Shown one piece after another: positions 25,901 to 37,440 of a stretch of 64,000 nucleotides of DNA. Made by a program: the position numbers and the translations under genes. The stretch's first letter is position 1; every line of letters begins with the position of its first letter. This DNA is from Climacium dendroides (Eukaryota; Streptophyta; Bryopsida; Hypnales; Climaciaceae): NCBI GenBank assembly GCA_950106755.1, contig OX467088.1, forward strand, positions 7,796,001 through 7,860,000, in the 5' to 3' direction. The notes under the pieces were generated by a model. The model was not told the origin of the DNA, made no database searches, and saw only the letters and a program-made list of their open reading frames with translations.

Positions 25901-25946
25901 AGATGCCCTTGGAGACATCTACATCCTCGACATCGCTCCAGGCCAT
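16976..25946 (-). CDS. atypical MAP kinase (CMGC) with T-K-T activation motif
   Basis: Ser/Thr protein kinase of the MAPK/CMGC group, 597 aa from 17 coding exons: 25946-25874, 24705-24605, 24467-24371, 24131-24011, 23713-23603, 23079-22995, 22625-22548, 22146-22076, 21803-21779, 21463-21399, 21089-21020, 20557-20456, 19779-19654, 19281-19156, 18817-18650, 18234-17978 and 17093-16976. All splice sites are GT-AG and the total is divisible by three. Landmarks: Gly loop GSGSYGDV (36-43), VALK with K58, alphaC E76, HRDIKSEN (167-174), DFG (187-189), RAPE (229-232), DVWSVGCIF (245-253), CMGC insert LDVIFNVIGTP (300-310) and LLQRMLAFAPQRR (353-365). Activation-loop residues 220-225 are TKTVVT, aligned to TEYVVT of ordinary MAPKs, so the phospho-Tyr is missing. 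The P+1 site reads PSHRAPE instead of RWYRAPE. HRDIKSEN replaces the usual HRDLKPEN. A C-terminal tail of about 200 residues has a Gln-rich segment and a PSAKRSRSTRIR basic cluster (possible nuclear signal). Plant TEY and TDY MAPKs keep the Tyr; the subfamily here is unresolved. Confidence 0.88.
17564..17853. mobile_element. TTAA-ended TIR element in kinase intron 16
   Basis: Begins TTAACCCCTAAAGGACCAAG at 17564 and ends GCTCCTTGGGGGGGGTTAA at 17853. Both ends therefore carry TTAA next to a C/G run and a CCAAG/CTTGG block. At 290 bp it is non-coding. It contains three telomere-type CCCTAAA units at about 17768-17786 and a repeated AATATGATCAATCAAAT. It belongs with the larger TTAA elements at 48, 52, 56-58 and 60 kb. 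Confidence 0.55.
18930..20370. repeat. dispersed repeat copies in kinase introns 12 and 13/14
   Basis: A block at about 18930-19105 (ending CACACTCCTAAATATTGGTTAAATGCTTA) recurs at about 20175-20365 (ending CACACTCCTAAACATTGGTT). Both copies share CTTTGAATG, GGGTTGTC and CTTGTAGTGGTC in the same order and orientation. They sit on either side of exons 13 and 14, so this is a repeated intronic insertion or a local duplication that did not include exon sequence. Confidence 0.5.
20705..20960. repeat. intronic repeat, second copy at about 25155-25390
   Basis: The segment runs from GACAACATC and GAGATT through TCAATG, GGAG and TCTCCCTAC to CCCCATTTGCACATCT. A matching series is present at about 25155-25385 in intron 1 (GACAACATCCTAGGGAGATT, TCAATGGGGAGGTCTCCCTA, CCCCATTGCAAATCTGC). 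Divergence is substantial. Same orientation, no coding content. Confidence 0.45.
22174..22396. mobile_element. possible short TTAA element in kinase intron 7
   Basis: The right end is clear: GTATTTAGGGGTTAA finishing at 22396. The left end is weaker, TTAAACCCCCAGTGCC at 22174. If paired, the element is 223 bp and lies wholly in the intron between exons 7 and 8 of the kinase gene. The pairing is an inference from the terminal motif only. Confidence 0.35.
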
Positions 25947-27479
25947 CTCGTTCAAGTCGACGAAGAGTGACTTCAAACCCTCAGTCTTTTCTTTCGCACC
26001 TTTGAAGTCACCAAGCCACTATCGGTCGTCGCTCGTGGTGCTCGACGCGGAAGCTCCATGAAGGAGCTGCAAATTACTTTGCAAAAGTGTTTCAACGCCT
26101 ATGCAACACTGGGCGATAGTCGCCGTGAGGAAGAAAATGTCGACGACCGCTGGTCGCACAACGTTCGAGAAATTTTTTGTGATGATCCTACCGATGGTCG
26201 AAGAGAAGATTCGGGCGGCGACCGGTACACCAATGTGGAAAGAATCTGGAAAGCATCGTTCGACCTGCAGTCGGACATTCCTGATATCCGTTTAGGAAAC
26301 GAAGGATTGATACCCGTCTCGTAGATACGCGGTATCATCCTCTCCCGCATTATCAAATCCCGCCATGTGTTACCATTCCCGCCATCGCCTTCCCCTGTTT
26401 TCTTCAGCGTGCGTCGTCAGTGCTCCGTCTTGCTCTCCGCAGGAACGCTTTCGAAGCGCAATAGCTTGTCACTTTTGGATGTGTTTCTACATCTTGTATG
26501 TTAAGTTAATCGTATTACATTATGTTCGTACACTGTCTCAAAGAATTTTCATTGATCGTGCAGTGGGACTTTTTCTGCAATTCTTTGCCAAGTGACGAAT
26601 GAAGTTGTGGATTTGAATTCTGACTTGAACCCTCTCATGCATCCTTCGGTGCTTCAAATGAAGATAGAGTGGCAGACGACGAAGTGAGTATAAAAATAGT
26701 TGGTAGAATCAATAATTGATAAGTACTGTAACTTCAGCATTTTTTGAGAATGATTTATGCAAAAATTGTCCATCAGCTTGGCTTGTAGAGTAGCAGATCG
26801 AGTACCTGCGGTTGGAATTCCTTAATGTCCAGAATTTGGAGATATTTCCTTGATTTCGATTCCCTTGATTTTGATGACAATTTAGCACCAGTGTGTTTAT
26901 CTTTAATAGGCAAGCTGACTAACCGATTTAGCTTAGTTCCTCGAGCATCGTCATATTTGGTCTTATTTTTATCGAATGCAATACCCTGAACCTATTTTTG
27001 AGGGCTTCCGGATTGAATATTGGAATATTTCGTTCAAGGTGTTGGATACTAGAGTGCGTTACTTTACCGCTGGGTATAGTTCGTATCGTCTATTTATATT
27101 GTTTCTTGAGCAAATATTTATTAGCAATTGCAAGGGGAGTCAAGAGCTCCAAAGTATGTTAGATTACTGTGCAAAAGTTAGGAGGCTTCAAAGTTTTATT
27201 GGAAGATAACTTAGAACCAACGTGGTGCGCATTCTCATAATCAATATATGCTCATCTGCAAGTTTTTAGGGTGTTGAATTTACGGATGTGTTGCAACGTT
27301 TCCACATCCACTCGTGTACTGCAGTTATAAATGACCATATCCTAATTATCAACTTCCGATAGCACATCACTTGGAGTTCTGTCGATTCTCTCAAAGCTCT
27401 CGATTCAATTGGAGTGTTAATGCAATAGGATCTCGGCGATTACATGTCACGGGGTGATAGAGTCGGACATTCTCACAAC
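25947..27479. other. 5' region of the kinase gene and intergenic
   Basis: Sequence to about 26350 is less AT-rich and contains CGACG/GTCGTCG words; it probably holds the kinase promoter and 5' UTR. On the minus strand a short upstream frame opens at an ATG at 26058 and stops before the main start. On the plus strand a frame of 88 codons (26058-26324) and an overlapping one (26101-26295) are open but match nothing known, and either may be UTR. The remainder to 27479 shows no exon chain. Confidence 0.35.
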
Positions 27480-29312
27480 CTAGCGACTAGTTTTTAGAGT
27501 ACATTCCCCTTTCCTAGGCAACAGATCATTCATGAGTCTCTGAAATGCGAAGCCATGCGAAGCCATGGCAATGAAAGGTTAGGTTACTGGTAGAAATTGA
27601 TGATTGAGTATGTCCATCTACTTACCTTGTGGATCTGCGGCACTTGCCAACTTGCAATCAGTACAGAATCTCCACTAAGAAATTGATAGAGTTTGAGGAG
27701 GGCACGGGTTTCGTCGCATTCAATTAGAGCACCTGCCCGAGGGCGTTATATGTGCAAAAATCAGTAATATTACTGGGCTCTTCACAGAACGTTAGTAAGC
27801 TCTGAAGTGGTCTCCAAAGAATTGTAGGTCTCCGCATCTAGTTTGAAAGGCTTGGTGGGGATAATGCAGTATTGTCGACTTTTTGTTGCTGAGATGCCCA
27901 GCGGAGATCCTCTCTCGTCGAACCTTGGGAGAATGAACATGTAACCTTTGCTACAAACCTGCCTAGCTTGTTCACGGTTTCACGGTTTCAGGGTTTAGAG
28001 TTATTCGTTCACGGTTGTTTTATGGTGTGTATAGTATGGTCTCTGTTGGTAGATGTTGGCCTCTCTCCATAAAACCGTTTCCCATAGGTACAGATCTTGT
28101 CCTGTCTATAACCTGAGCGTTATCTTTGTGGTATATATCTGCTTCTTGAGCCCGTATACTGCATTTTATTCCTCACATATACATATCCATCGCCATTGCT
28201 CTGATAATATGGACTGCTGTAAATAGGTGGACTAATGGGGTTTCTGATATATGTGATGTTGTCCGGCTGTCCTTTTTATGACGATGGTGAGACACCCTCT
28301 TTACATTCTCCAGCCTTGATTGCAGAGGAACTGAACGTCGATTTTGATGTAAATATATATTTATGCTGTGTTGTGCAACTAGGTACTTGTTGATTGTCAT
28401 TTGCAATTTACATTCTGCTACATTCTTGACACAAGTGTAGCGGTTTCGTGAAGTCCAATATCTTCAGGGTGGCCGGGGTCTGTATTTGCCCTGGCTGTCA
28501 CTGTCGATGAAACCTAAGGTCGAAGGGTGTCCGCATTCTTTCATATGGATGCCTACTCTACTACGGAACTTGAAGAGCTGCCCCAACACCTTTGGAGAAG
28601 GAATTCAGATTCTTTGTGTACAGTACAATCCTGAGCCTATGTTAGGTGGGATGTATTGATAGGTACAACACGAAGAGAAGCGTTGGCAACTCACAAAGCT
28701 CTATGTATGTTCTCAGCATTGAATATTGACTTTAATCTTGTTTTAGTTGCTGTCTTCAATGGAGAGGATTAGGGTTGACAGGAAACAAAGTATAGGGAGT
28801 GACATTTTATGTGTTTGAACATCGAATTGAATTGAATTTAGGTCATGTTACGTTAAGTGTGACAGAGTGGAGCACCTCAAAACTCATGCATGGCTTCGAG
28901 CTGTTGACTGGTTTCGGTGCCGTTTTCCGTAAGAAAGACACTCCCCTCGTTTGACCAAAGTCACGGTAAGCCTTCTTCTTTCAACTCCTGACAGTATAAC
29001 CTTGGCTTTCTGAAAGATGACTTAATATCCAAAGGGGAGAGAGGTATAATAGGACTACGAAGATCTGAGAGTAAGAATTCATATTGTGGATGCTGGTGGG
29101 TACTGAGAGATTGAACCCATGAGGTAGAGATACACAGCTTTGAAATTAAGAACAGTAATGCAGTTAATTGTAGTGTCAATTTATAAGTTGTTACTAGGGT
29201 TTTGTGTTTGGCAGGAGATTTTGGATAATATAATACTGCCACCGAGCTGAGAACAGTTGGTGTCAGTGAACCATTCGAAGCTCATTTCTGGGGGATTGAA
29301 TGTGAATTTCAT
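27480..29312 (-). CDS. unrecognised multi-exon gene, possibly frame-broken
   Basis: No family is recognised. Four successive minus-strand exons are flanked by AG/GT and are all phase 0 and open: 28636-28565 (24 codons, ESEFLLQRCWGSSSSS), 28513-28433 (27 codons, NTDPGHPEDIGLHETATL), 28266-28177 (30 codons, NPISPPIYSSPYYQSNGDGY) and 27958-27791 (56 codons, GYMFILPRFDERGSPLG, CIIPTKPFKLDAETYNSLE). Upstream, 29102-28876 holds two coding-like frames (LLSDLRSPIIPLSPLDIKSS; RDFGQTRGVSFLRKTAPKP) that do not join cleanly, and a possible start ATG lies at 29312 (MKFTFNPPEMSFEWF). Downstream, 27732-27626 (RALLKLYQFLSGDSVLIASW) and 27539-27480 (ending TLKTSR-stop) splice well to each other but are out of frame with 27791. 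Either an exon was missed, the protein ends at a stop just past 27791 (TNVL-stop), or the gene carries frame-breaking changes. Coding-like amino-acid use and consistent phases argue for a real gene. Confidence 0.42.
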
Positions 29313-29566
29313 AATATTGGCACGATTCAGAGTGCCGAAGTTGTGACACAACTAAACAAACTGCTCCAACACTTCAACCGGTAAGGGAGCCGACCCAATT
29401 CCGACCACTTAAAGCAATTTGGCATATCTGGAGTGCTGTTTTCTTAAGTGGACAAATTTTCCCATGTACAGAAATAGAGTTTAGAAGGATTTCATATTTT
29501 TTTCAGAATTTTATTTCTCAAAACATAATTATTATGAATTTTATAGTTGAAGATTTTGTTCGACAT

Positions 29567-29731
29567 ATTCTTGTCATATAGGTCCTCCTATTTCCAATCA
29601 TAGGTTGGTTGCAAAATCAACCAAGATTGCAACCAATCGTAATGCGCTACAATTGCATTGGAAACTGTGCCATAATTAATGTCTTGCTTTCTCCTGTTGA
29701 TTGGAAATAGTGTAGTCTATATGACGAGAAT
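29567..29731. mobile_element. 165-bp TIR element (MITE)
   Basis: The left terminus reads ATTCTTGTCATATAGGTC; the right terminus reverse complemented reads ATTCTCGTCATATAGACT. Similarity continues through CTATTTCCAATCA on both arms, giving inverted termini of about 38 bp with a few mismatches. An inner inverted pair, GGTTGGTTGCAA and TTGCAACCAATC, lies in the left half. It is non-coding. The superfamily is not assigned because no clear target duplication is visible. Confidence 0.65.
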
Positions 29732-32700
29732 GGGTCCCTGGTCAGGAATGGGTTGCCTCCCTTATTGATTTAGGTTTCAAGACGTCTACTTTGAAAAATG
29801 TAACTGTCATGAATATCCTCCAATCTAACAAAATTGAAGTTACTTAGTACCATGGAGTATTCAGTTCCAATTGGGGCATTGTGGAGTAAGAACTAGTAGT
29901 ATTTAAGGGTTTATTAGGAGGTCCATAAAGCGACTATTTATCAGCTAATTTGCAATTTGGAGGAGTTTGACATTTTAAAATATTTTTTTAGCAAAGTTTC
30001 CTTGACAATATTGATCTAATTGAAGTCTTTTTTGTTTTGTTTTTCTTGGACCTTTGTGGAATTAGTTATAAATTTTAATGTTGGAATCACATAATTGGTT
30101 CTAAAACAGTCCACCTTTTGGTAAAATAATTGCTTGCATTCTTTCAGGCCAAATGTTGAAGGAGGATAATTACCTATTTGGAAATTACCCTATTAGTATA
30201 ATAAGTTTGTTTCAAGGGAGACGGTCAAGTAGGATTAAGAAGCTAATAGGTTCAAATGATTCCCAAACATCAATCTTAAACTAAGCATTGACACACACAA
30301 AGAAAATTCCAAATAGAATTCACACACTTTAATTTCTCAACTTCATGCACTCAATTTAACCCCCACATTCACCACATAGGCACACATTGAAACCAATTAG
30401 ATTTATAAAATTTCATCATATTTCTCAAATTAGTGAAAACATCACCATTACATTTTGTCACAATTTTTCCTAAACTAGCTCCAAATTCACAATCCCTCAA
30501 CCAACTTGGACAATTTCAACATCATCATCATCTTTCAACTAGCCATAGCTAATAATTTTATAACAAAAGAAAGAAAATACACAACCACAATCAGGTTGGA
30601 ATTTTCATGCACTCATCTCATAATGGGTGACAACCAAGTCGAAGATGACAACCTAATAGGACCTCAAATTGGTGGTTACCATTCAAAACCAACTACGCAC
30701 CTAACTACAAAGACTAACTACTGATTTGGAACCACATCCTCAATTACCATGCAATTTCCAACTTAGCTAAATAACAAGCTAAAATCTACTCCTTAACCCC
30801 CAAATTGGCAATCACCCTACAAAATAGCATCCTAAAATTTGCAAAAACAAAACAAAACAAAAAGACAAAAAATAGTTTTCCAAATTGGAATTCTACACAT
30901 ACTTATAATGATGGTATGAAGTTGCTTTAGAGATCATATTGTATCCCACATTGATTGAATAGTTTGTACCATTTCCACTTTATTTCTTCATTTACAACCA
31001 TGTTGCAATACATCTTTGACAACCTTCCATACATTCTCTATGGGGTTCAAGTCCAAAGAGTTTACATGCTAGATTAATTTTGTTACATTATAGGCTTGTT
31101 TTCACTACAATGGAAGTAAGTTGTGATGGGTTGGAGTGCCAACTTCAATAAGTGTCAATTGCACAATTGCACAAGGTGATCATCCAAAAAAATAAAACTT
31201 GCTTAATGTTCCCTCATAAATAAGAGTTACAAAATTGCTTATCATCTTTGTGTGTGGACTTTTGAGGTATAATAACAAAAGGACATTTATCAAAGCTACT
31301 AAATGCACCTCAAACCATCATTGAAGTATGACCAAACTTAAAAGATGGTACTATACAATTTCATGTTTTTCTCATATGATTTCACCACACTCTAATTTTC
31401 TTGAATTCTTATCAATTTCAAATGATGACTCATGTAACCAAATCACATTGTACCAATCCTAAAAATTCCAACTTTCATGATCTTGGGCAAATGCAAGCCT
31501 ATTTGCTTTATGCTTGCATTAAGATATGATTTTTTTCATGCAATGCAATTTATGAAGCCTATCTCATGTAGGTATGACCATGTAACCATGTTGTGTTATG
31601 ACATTGATATTTCTGATAGTAATTGTCTTCTATTGTTTGTACCAAAATGCGACAACATCCTAGCACAACCATTAAACATTTTTCAATCAATGACTACTAG
31701 TACATTGATTTTTTAAGGATTCTATTGTATACTTCCATAGACCTTCTAATTTGTCAAAACAATGGAAATGGTCAAGTATGGAATATTCAAGATTACTCCA
31801 ATGCCCTTGCATTTCATCCCACCTTCATGCATCTCCACAATACAATTCTTTTCTTTTGTACTCCATATTCTCTACATCATTGTGTTCAATCTAACTTCTC
31901 AAGAATGAATCAATTGATCTTGATTGTGACAATAGTCAAAGTAATAAAAAAAACAATTCTCTTCTATACGAGCTAATTTTTTGTAATGTTACCCATTATA
32001 GTGTAATGAATTTTGATGTTCTATTCTCTAAACCTTTATGCACTATGAAGTGCAATGAACAATTGCCATAAAAGCATCACAAGTAGTCCAATAAGCTCAA
32101 CAATCAAAGATGCGTTTCTAAATTTGTCACAATACATTTTACTAAATCTAATCATATTCTCTAATTTGTGACATTTTTCCATGATTGATTGGTGGGGATT
32201 AATCCCTAGGCATCCTAGAATACAAAAATAATTTGAATTTTAGTTGCGGAGGCTTTGTTGTTCATAAAAAGACACTTGGTTCAACTAAATCTAGTTCCCT
32301 CCATTTGAATTACTTTCTACCATACTAATTGGAATTTTTCAAGTCATTAGAAATGGATCTTTAATTTATGAACTAAGCACCTTTTCATAAACAACAAATC
32401 TTGACAACAAAAATTTGAATTATTTTTTAACCCTACTATATAGTAAAATATTGTAAGTATATTAATTGTATAGGTTCAATTTTTTTTTAAATTATGTACA
32501 ATTTTTGCCATTAGGCTACAGCTAAAAGATGTTGACTAATTTTGATAAAGGATTTTTTAAAAAAAGTCAAAATAACCAAATTATTGTTGTATTTTAATGC
32601 CAATAGACAAATTTTACCTAGGTATCACCTCATTTTGATATAAATATTACCAAATATAATAGAACTTCTTTAAAGCAATGACCTCTTTAAAGATGATGTA

Positions 32701-35700
32701 TTGATTGCTCAGTCCCACACTAGACCCAATTCCAAACATACACATTATAGAAGTTCTTTGAAATTCTTGAACATGAGAACTTGAGCTTGGTTCTAAGAAT
32801 ACTATTATAACGTAGAGAAGTTATACTATATCACCCAAGGATTAGATGAGTACTAAAGAAATAGATAGAAACTCCTCCAAAATGATAAAATAAACACTAA
32901 TACAGAACCTAAACTTCTTCAAAATCATATTGTGTATAGGATAATTTTCGATGAAGAAAAAATTGTAGAAAAAAATGGGTTGATTATGCATACTCTTCAT
33001 GTTGGTGTTTCAAGATTGTCAAAGAAGACATTAGATATTTTGGAGGGGCATTAGAAGGTTGTTTTAGACTCATTCCCCATATTGTGAACCAACCATTGTT
33101 GGCTAGAATAAAGAATAATAGAATTAATTAATTAATTTTTAAAAATTAAAATTAAAAAATTTTAAATATTAATTTATTGATTTATTATTATTTAACATAG
33201 CAATCACTCTACCATGTCATATTGTTATTATGGATGAGTCCCTACAATCGAAGGAACTTGTGGCCTTATTGAATAGCTAAATTTCATCCAATGTGATGAC
33301 TTCTTCTCAAAGGTTACTCTGTTGACATAGTCATAGTTGCTTTGGTTGTGAGGAGTATATTTTTTTATCTTCTAAAAAATTACCAAGATGGCAATCACTA
33401 AAAAATTTGGTGAAGCATTTTATTTCTATATTCATCCATCTTTGGGACAAAAAACATTTTTCAATCATATTCATGCACCTTTTCATCCAAATTTGACAAC
33501 TTCATCTACATTTCAAATAGAAATGGAAAATTTCTAGCTAAAAAAGATTGCTTTTATTTAGTAAAAAGTAGACATTTATTTTGAAATGGTACCCAAAAAA
33601 AAGTTAATGAAGAATTGTTCGAAAGTTCTTTGCATCTTCTTGCTAAGAGGTGAGTGGTATTGTATTTGTTATGCCCCAAGTCAACATTAACCCTTTAACT
33701 GTGTTGACGTCCACTTTCTGGACTATCTACAAATTCACATTCTTGTTTTTTTTCATTACTGCTTGGATGAAAGTTATTGTAATTTGTGGAGATATTTTAT
33801 GAAGTTGTTGTCTTATCTAATGATTGGATTTGGTGTTATTAGTATTCATATTTTTCTAAAACTACATATGTTAAAGTATGACAAGTGGTTGACCAAGCCA
33901 AAATAGCATTGACTTTAGTTCAGAAGTGAATTTCCAAAAATGAAGTCATAGATTTAAAGCACACAAAAATTTCAAATTTTTCTTTCCAAATTTATAAAAA
34001 AATATTAGTGATAGCATTGGTGAATCTAACCATATGGATGAAATCTAAAATTCAAAATCTACAACTTTTATTTGTATACCGATTCCAAAATATTATTCCA
34101 AATAGTACTTTATGATGAGTTTTCCAAATCATCAATTTTAGAGAAGACTCTATACATTTAGGGCTTAATAACTTACAAACTATGTAGTTATAATTTTTAG
34201 TTGACTTTGGTTGAGGTTAACCCCAAAAGGTCCAAACACTATATTTTGGCATCATAACAATTTGGGGCAGTTTATTACAAATATTTTTTTTTTCTTTGAA
34301 AATTTCACAAAACATGTGCCCAAGGAGTAGCTTTAAGATGCAATAATTTTCATAACTTTTGACTACATGGTTAAAAAGTTATTGCATGATATGTAATTTT
34401 CAACATTTGGTGGGCAGCTTGGGCAACCCAAAAAGCTTCTTTAAAAATCACTTTTTTTAAAGTAAAATTTGAAATTGGTTCTTTACATTTATATATATAT
34501 AAATGAGAAGCTTTAAATCATTCCATTTCCATTAATGAGGTGAAAGTTATGAGGAGTTTTAGTTTGCGGGTAGATATGGAATCTTTAGAAATCAAACTAA
34601 AACTAGCCTACTTGCTAGTACAATTTGTAAAATTTAGGGACCTGTTATAAGATTTTTTTAGACTTGGACTTGGTTTTAATATAAATAGTATTTTCATCTT
34701 AGTTTATTAGTTTAAATATCTTTTTAGCTAATAATGTAAATGTTTTAAACTAATAGATATGAAATAAGCTAATGGCAATATGAAAGTACATGACTTTTTA
34801 CAAAACTTAGTATAAGAAAGCAATTTGGCTGAAGAGATCCTTAGCATGTGAGAAATTTAGCTCCCTTTGAAGTAGACCTTGATGTCTTTCAATTGAATTG
34901 ATTGTGGTTGTAGTGATTACAACTTGTTCATTTTGATTTAATTGTCGGTGATTGATACTTTATAAAGTGGAAATTGCATTGTTTTAAAATTGATAAGAAG
35001 ATTATTAATGAAGTGAATGTTGTATTATAGAAAAGTTTTGAAGATAAAAGTTTAATTATCTTAATGCATGTAAACAAGTTGTCTATAAGATGTGATAAAG
35101 TCTTAAAACACCAATATTTTATCATCAATTATTTAATTTAATCCATTCTACCATATTGTGACAATGTGACCTTAGTTGCTTCAAACAAGAGTCCCATTTG
35201 ACCTTCCTCTAAAGATCCCCCACTAGAAAAGTTACCGTGGTCGTGTTGTCTTGGTAGCTTTTCTTTTCTACAGGACTTGAAACCACTCCATTTATAAATG
35301 TATAAGTCAAACCTAGCTAATATAATATTACTCATGATTTTTTTAGTTTCTATGGGGGGTTTTCCTATTGTACATGCATGTATGATTCATTTGAATGTAT
35401 AAATTGTTTGATATATGATATTTGTATATAAGTGGTTTGAATGGTTTGTATTCAATGCTAGTTAGAATGTACATGTTGCAATGATCAACCCTAAAATCAT
35501 CAATAAATTTTTTGAATTATAGTAAGGACATGTTTAAATGCCTCAAATTTTAGTTTTAAATACCATACGGGGTAGGAAAATGAACAAAAAGTAGAAATAG
35601 AAAGAAAAATAGGAACATATCTATTGTGAAATAATAGCTAAATAGCCCTTGTAATTAAATTTTTTGACATATGTATATACAAATTACAAGGTATAGTGAA

Positions 35701-36331
35701 GTACTCGAGGCCTACTCAAGTCACACAATGACAAGAGAAGATCCTTCACACTATATTGGCACCTTTCCATAGCCATTATCATTTTTAACATCCACAAATA
35801 GAATTCTCAACATGTGGTTTGGCACTATTTATCAATTAATTCATACTAAGTACTTGTCATTTTCAACCCAATTACATTGTGTCAATTATTTGTTGCTTAC
35901 CACTTTTCACAAGAAACCTAATTACATAAATGAAGGTTGATGAATGTCATGAAGATACAATCTATGACTTATAATCTACTTGCTTGTAGCCAATTATAGA
36001 ACGTCATGGGTCATTGCAAGAAAAACCATTCAAAAAGCATAGTATTTTGCATAATACTCATTTTTTCCTTTGGAAGCTCTTTAAAAGTAGAAAATGCTTT
36101 TTTTGAAATGTGAAAAATATGTTTAATGCATACACTTTTAAGAAAAACGTATCCTAGGAAGGAAAAATGTTTTTAAAATCTTTAAATAAAAAAACTAAAA
36201 AAGTGCAAAACCTCATGAAAATAAGGGATTTGATTACCATCAAGTTAAACATCTCCAATAAAAATTTCAAGTTTATAAAATTTATGCTTCAAAAGTTATA
36301 GAGGATGACAAGTAAGTATACCTTCATTGTG

Positions 36332-36910
36332 ACAAGGGGAGGTCACTCTATGCATTTACATAACCCGCATGAGGCGAAGATTTTGAACCCCTTACTTCAT
36401 AAAATTTAATTTAAAGAAAATTTTAAAAATTGAATAGGATTTTCTACTTTGAAAGTTTGTATTTTGAATTATTGATATTTTAAAATTGATAATAATTAGT
36501 TACAAATTTTTGACGAAAAAAGATACATTGTAGAACTGAAAATAACTTTGGACCCCTTATTTACTTCATAAAAAATTGTTTAAAAAATGAACAAAAAAAA
36601 TCCTAAAAATAACTCTCTATTGAAAGTTTATTTTTTTTGAATATTGATGCAATGGTCATCCAAATGTATTCTCTATAAATGTTTGAGCTAAAAAACATGC
36701 CATTTCAGTTCATTTTTCAACCTATTACAATAGTCATTTTAAATGTCGTTTGAGTTGAAAATTTCTGGCAATAGAAATCTATAGTCATTATTGATCAAAG
36801 TTCAAAATTATAGGTTGAAATTATAGTATATTCCAAAATAAATAGGGGGGCAAAAAATCACTTCACTGCAAGTGGTACACAAAATCCCCATAGAGTGACC
36901 TCCCCTTGTA
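36332..36910. mobile_element. 579-bp element with perfect 21-bp inverted termini
   Basis: Positions 36332-36352 (ACAAGGGGAGGTCACTCTAT plus one base) and 36890-36910 are exact reverse complements over 21 bp. Sequence between them is A/T-rich and non-coding, with A and T tracts. No clear target duplication can be read from the flanks. Perfect termini imply recent mobility or conversion. Confidence 0.7.
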
Positions 36911-37075
36911 GTGTGATTTGAAATAGGATTGGTCTTTCTTGCTATGACCCCCATGGTGGAGAGAATCATAGTTGTGTTTGTTATGGATTGTCTAGGTAAT
37001 TGCAAAGCATGCCAAGTTATGAAGAATAATTGTTGGTTAGGACCTACTGAGCCGTAAGCAACGAGGTTGGTACTA

Positions 37076-37440
37076 ACTTGCAATTATTCTTGATGACTTG
37101 GCCTACTTTGCAATTATAAGATGTAATCTCAATGTAGGAAATGAGGTTGGTACTAACTTGCAATTATTCTTGATGACTTGGCCTACTTTGCAATTACAAA
37201 ATAGAATCTCAACGTAGGAAATGAGGTACTTGCAATTATTCTTGATGACTTGGCCTACTTTGCAATTACAAAATAGAATCTCAATGTAGGAAATGAGGTA
37301 CTTGCAATTATTCTTGATGACTTGGCCTACTTTGCAATTACAAAATAGAATCTCAACGTAGGAAATGAAGTACTTGCAATTATTCTTGATGACTTGGCCT
37401 ACTTTGCAATTACAAGACATATCAATGTAGGAGAGTTGAG
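37076..37440. repeat. five-copy tandem repeat, 72-bp period
   Basis: The unit begins ACTTGCAATTATTCTTGATG and continues with GGCCTACTTTGCAATTA. Copies start at 37076, 37156, 37228, 37300 and 37372. Spacing is 80 for the first interval (eight extra bases around GGTTGGTACTA) and exactly 72 for the others. Because 72 is a multiple of three, a minus-strand frame stays open across the array (37103-37444, 113 codons, repeated CNCKVGQVIKNNCKY). That ORF is more simply a by-product of the period than a gene. Confidence 0.9.
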
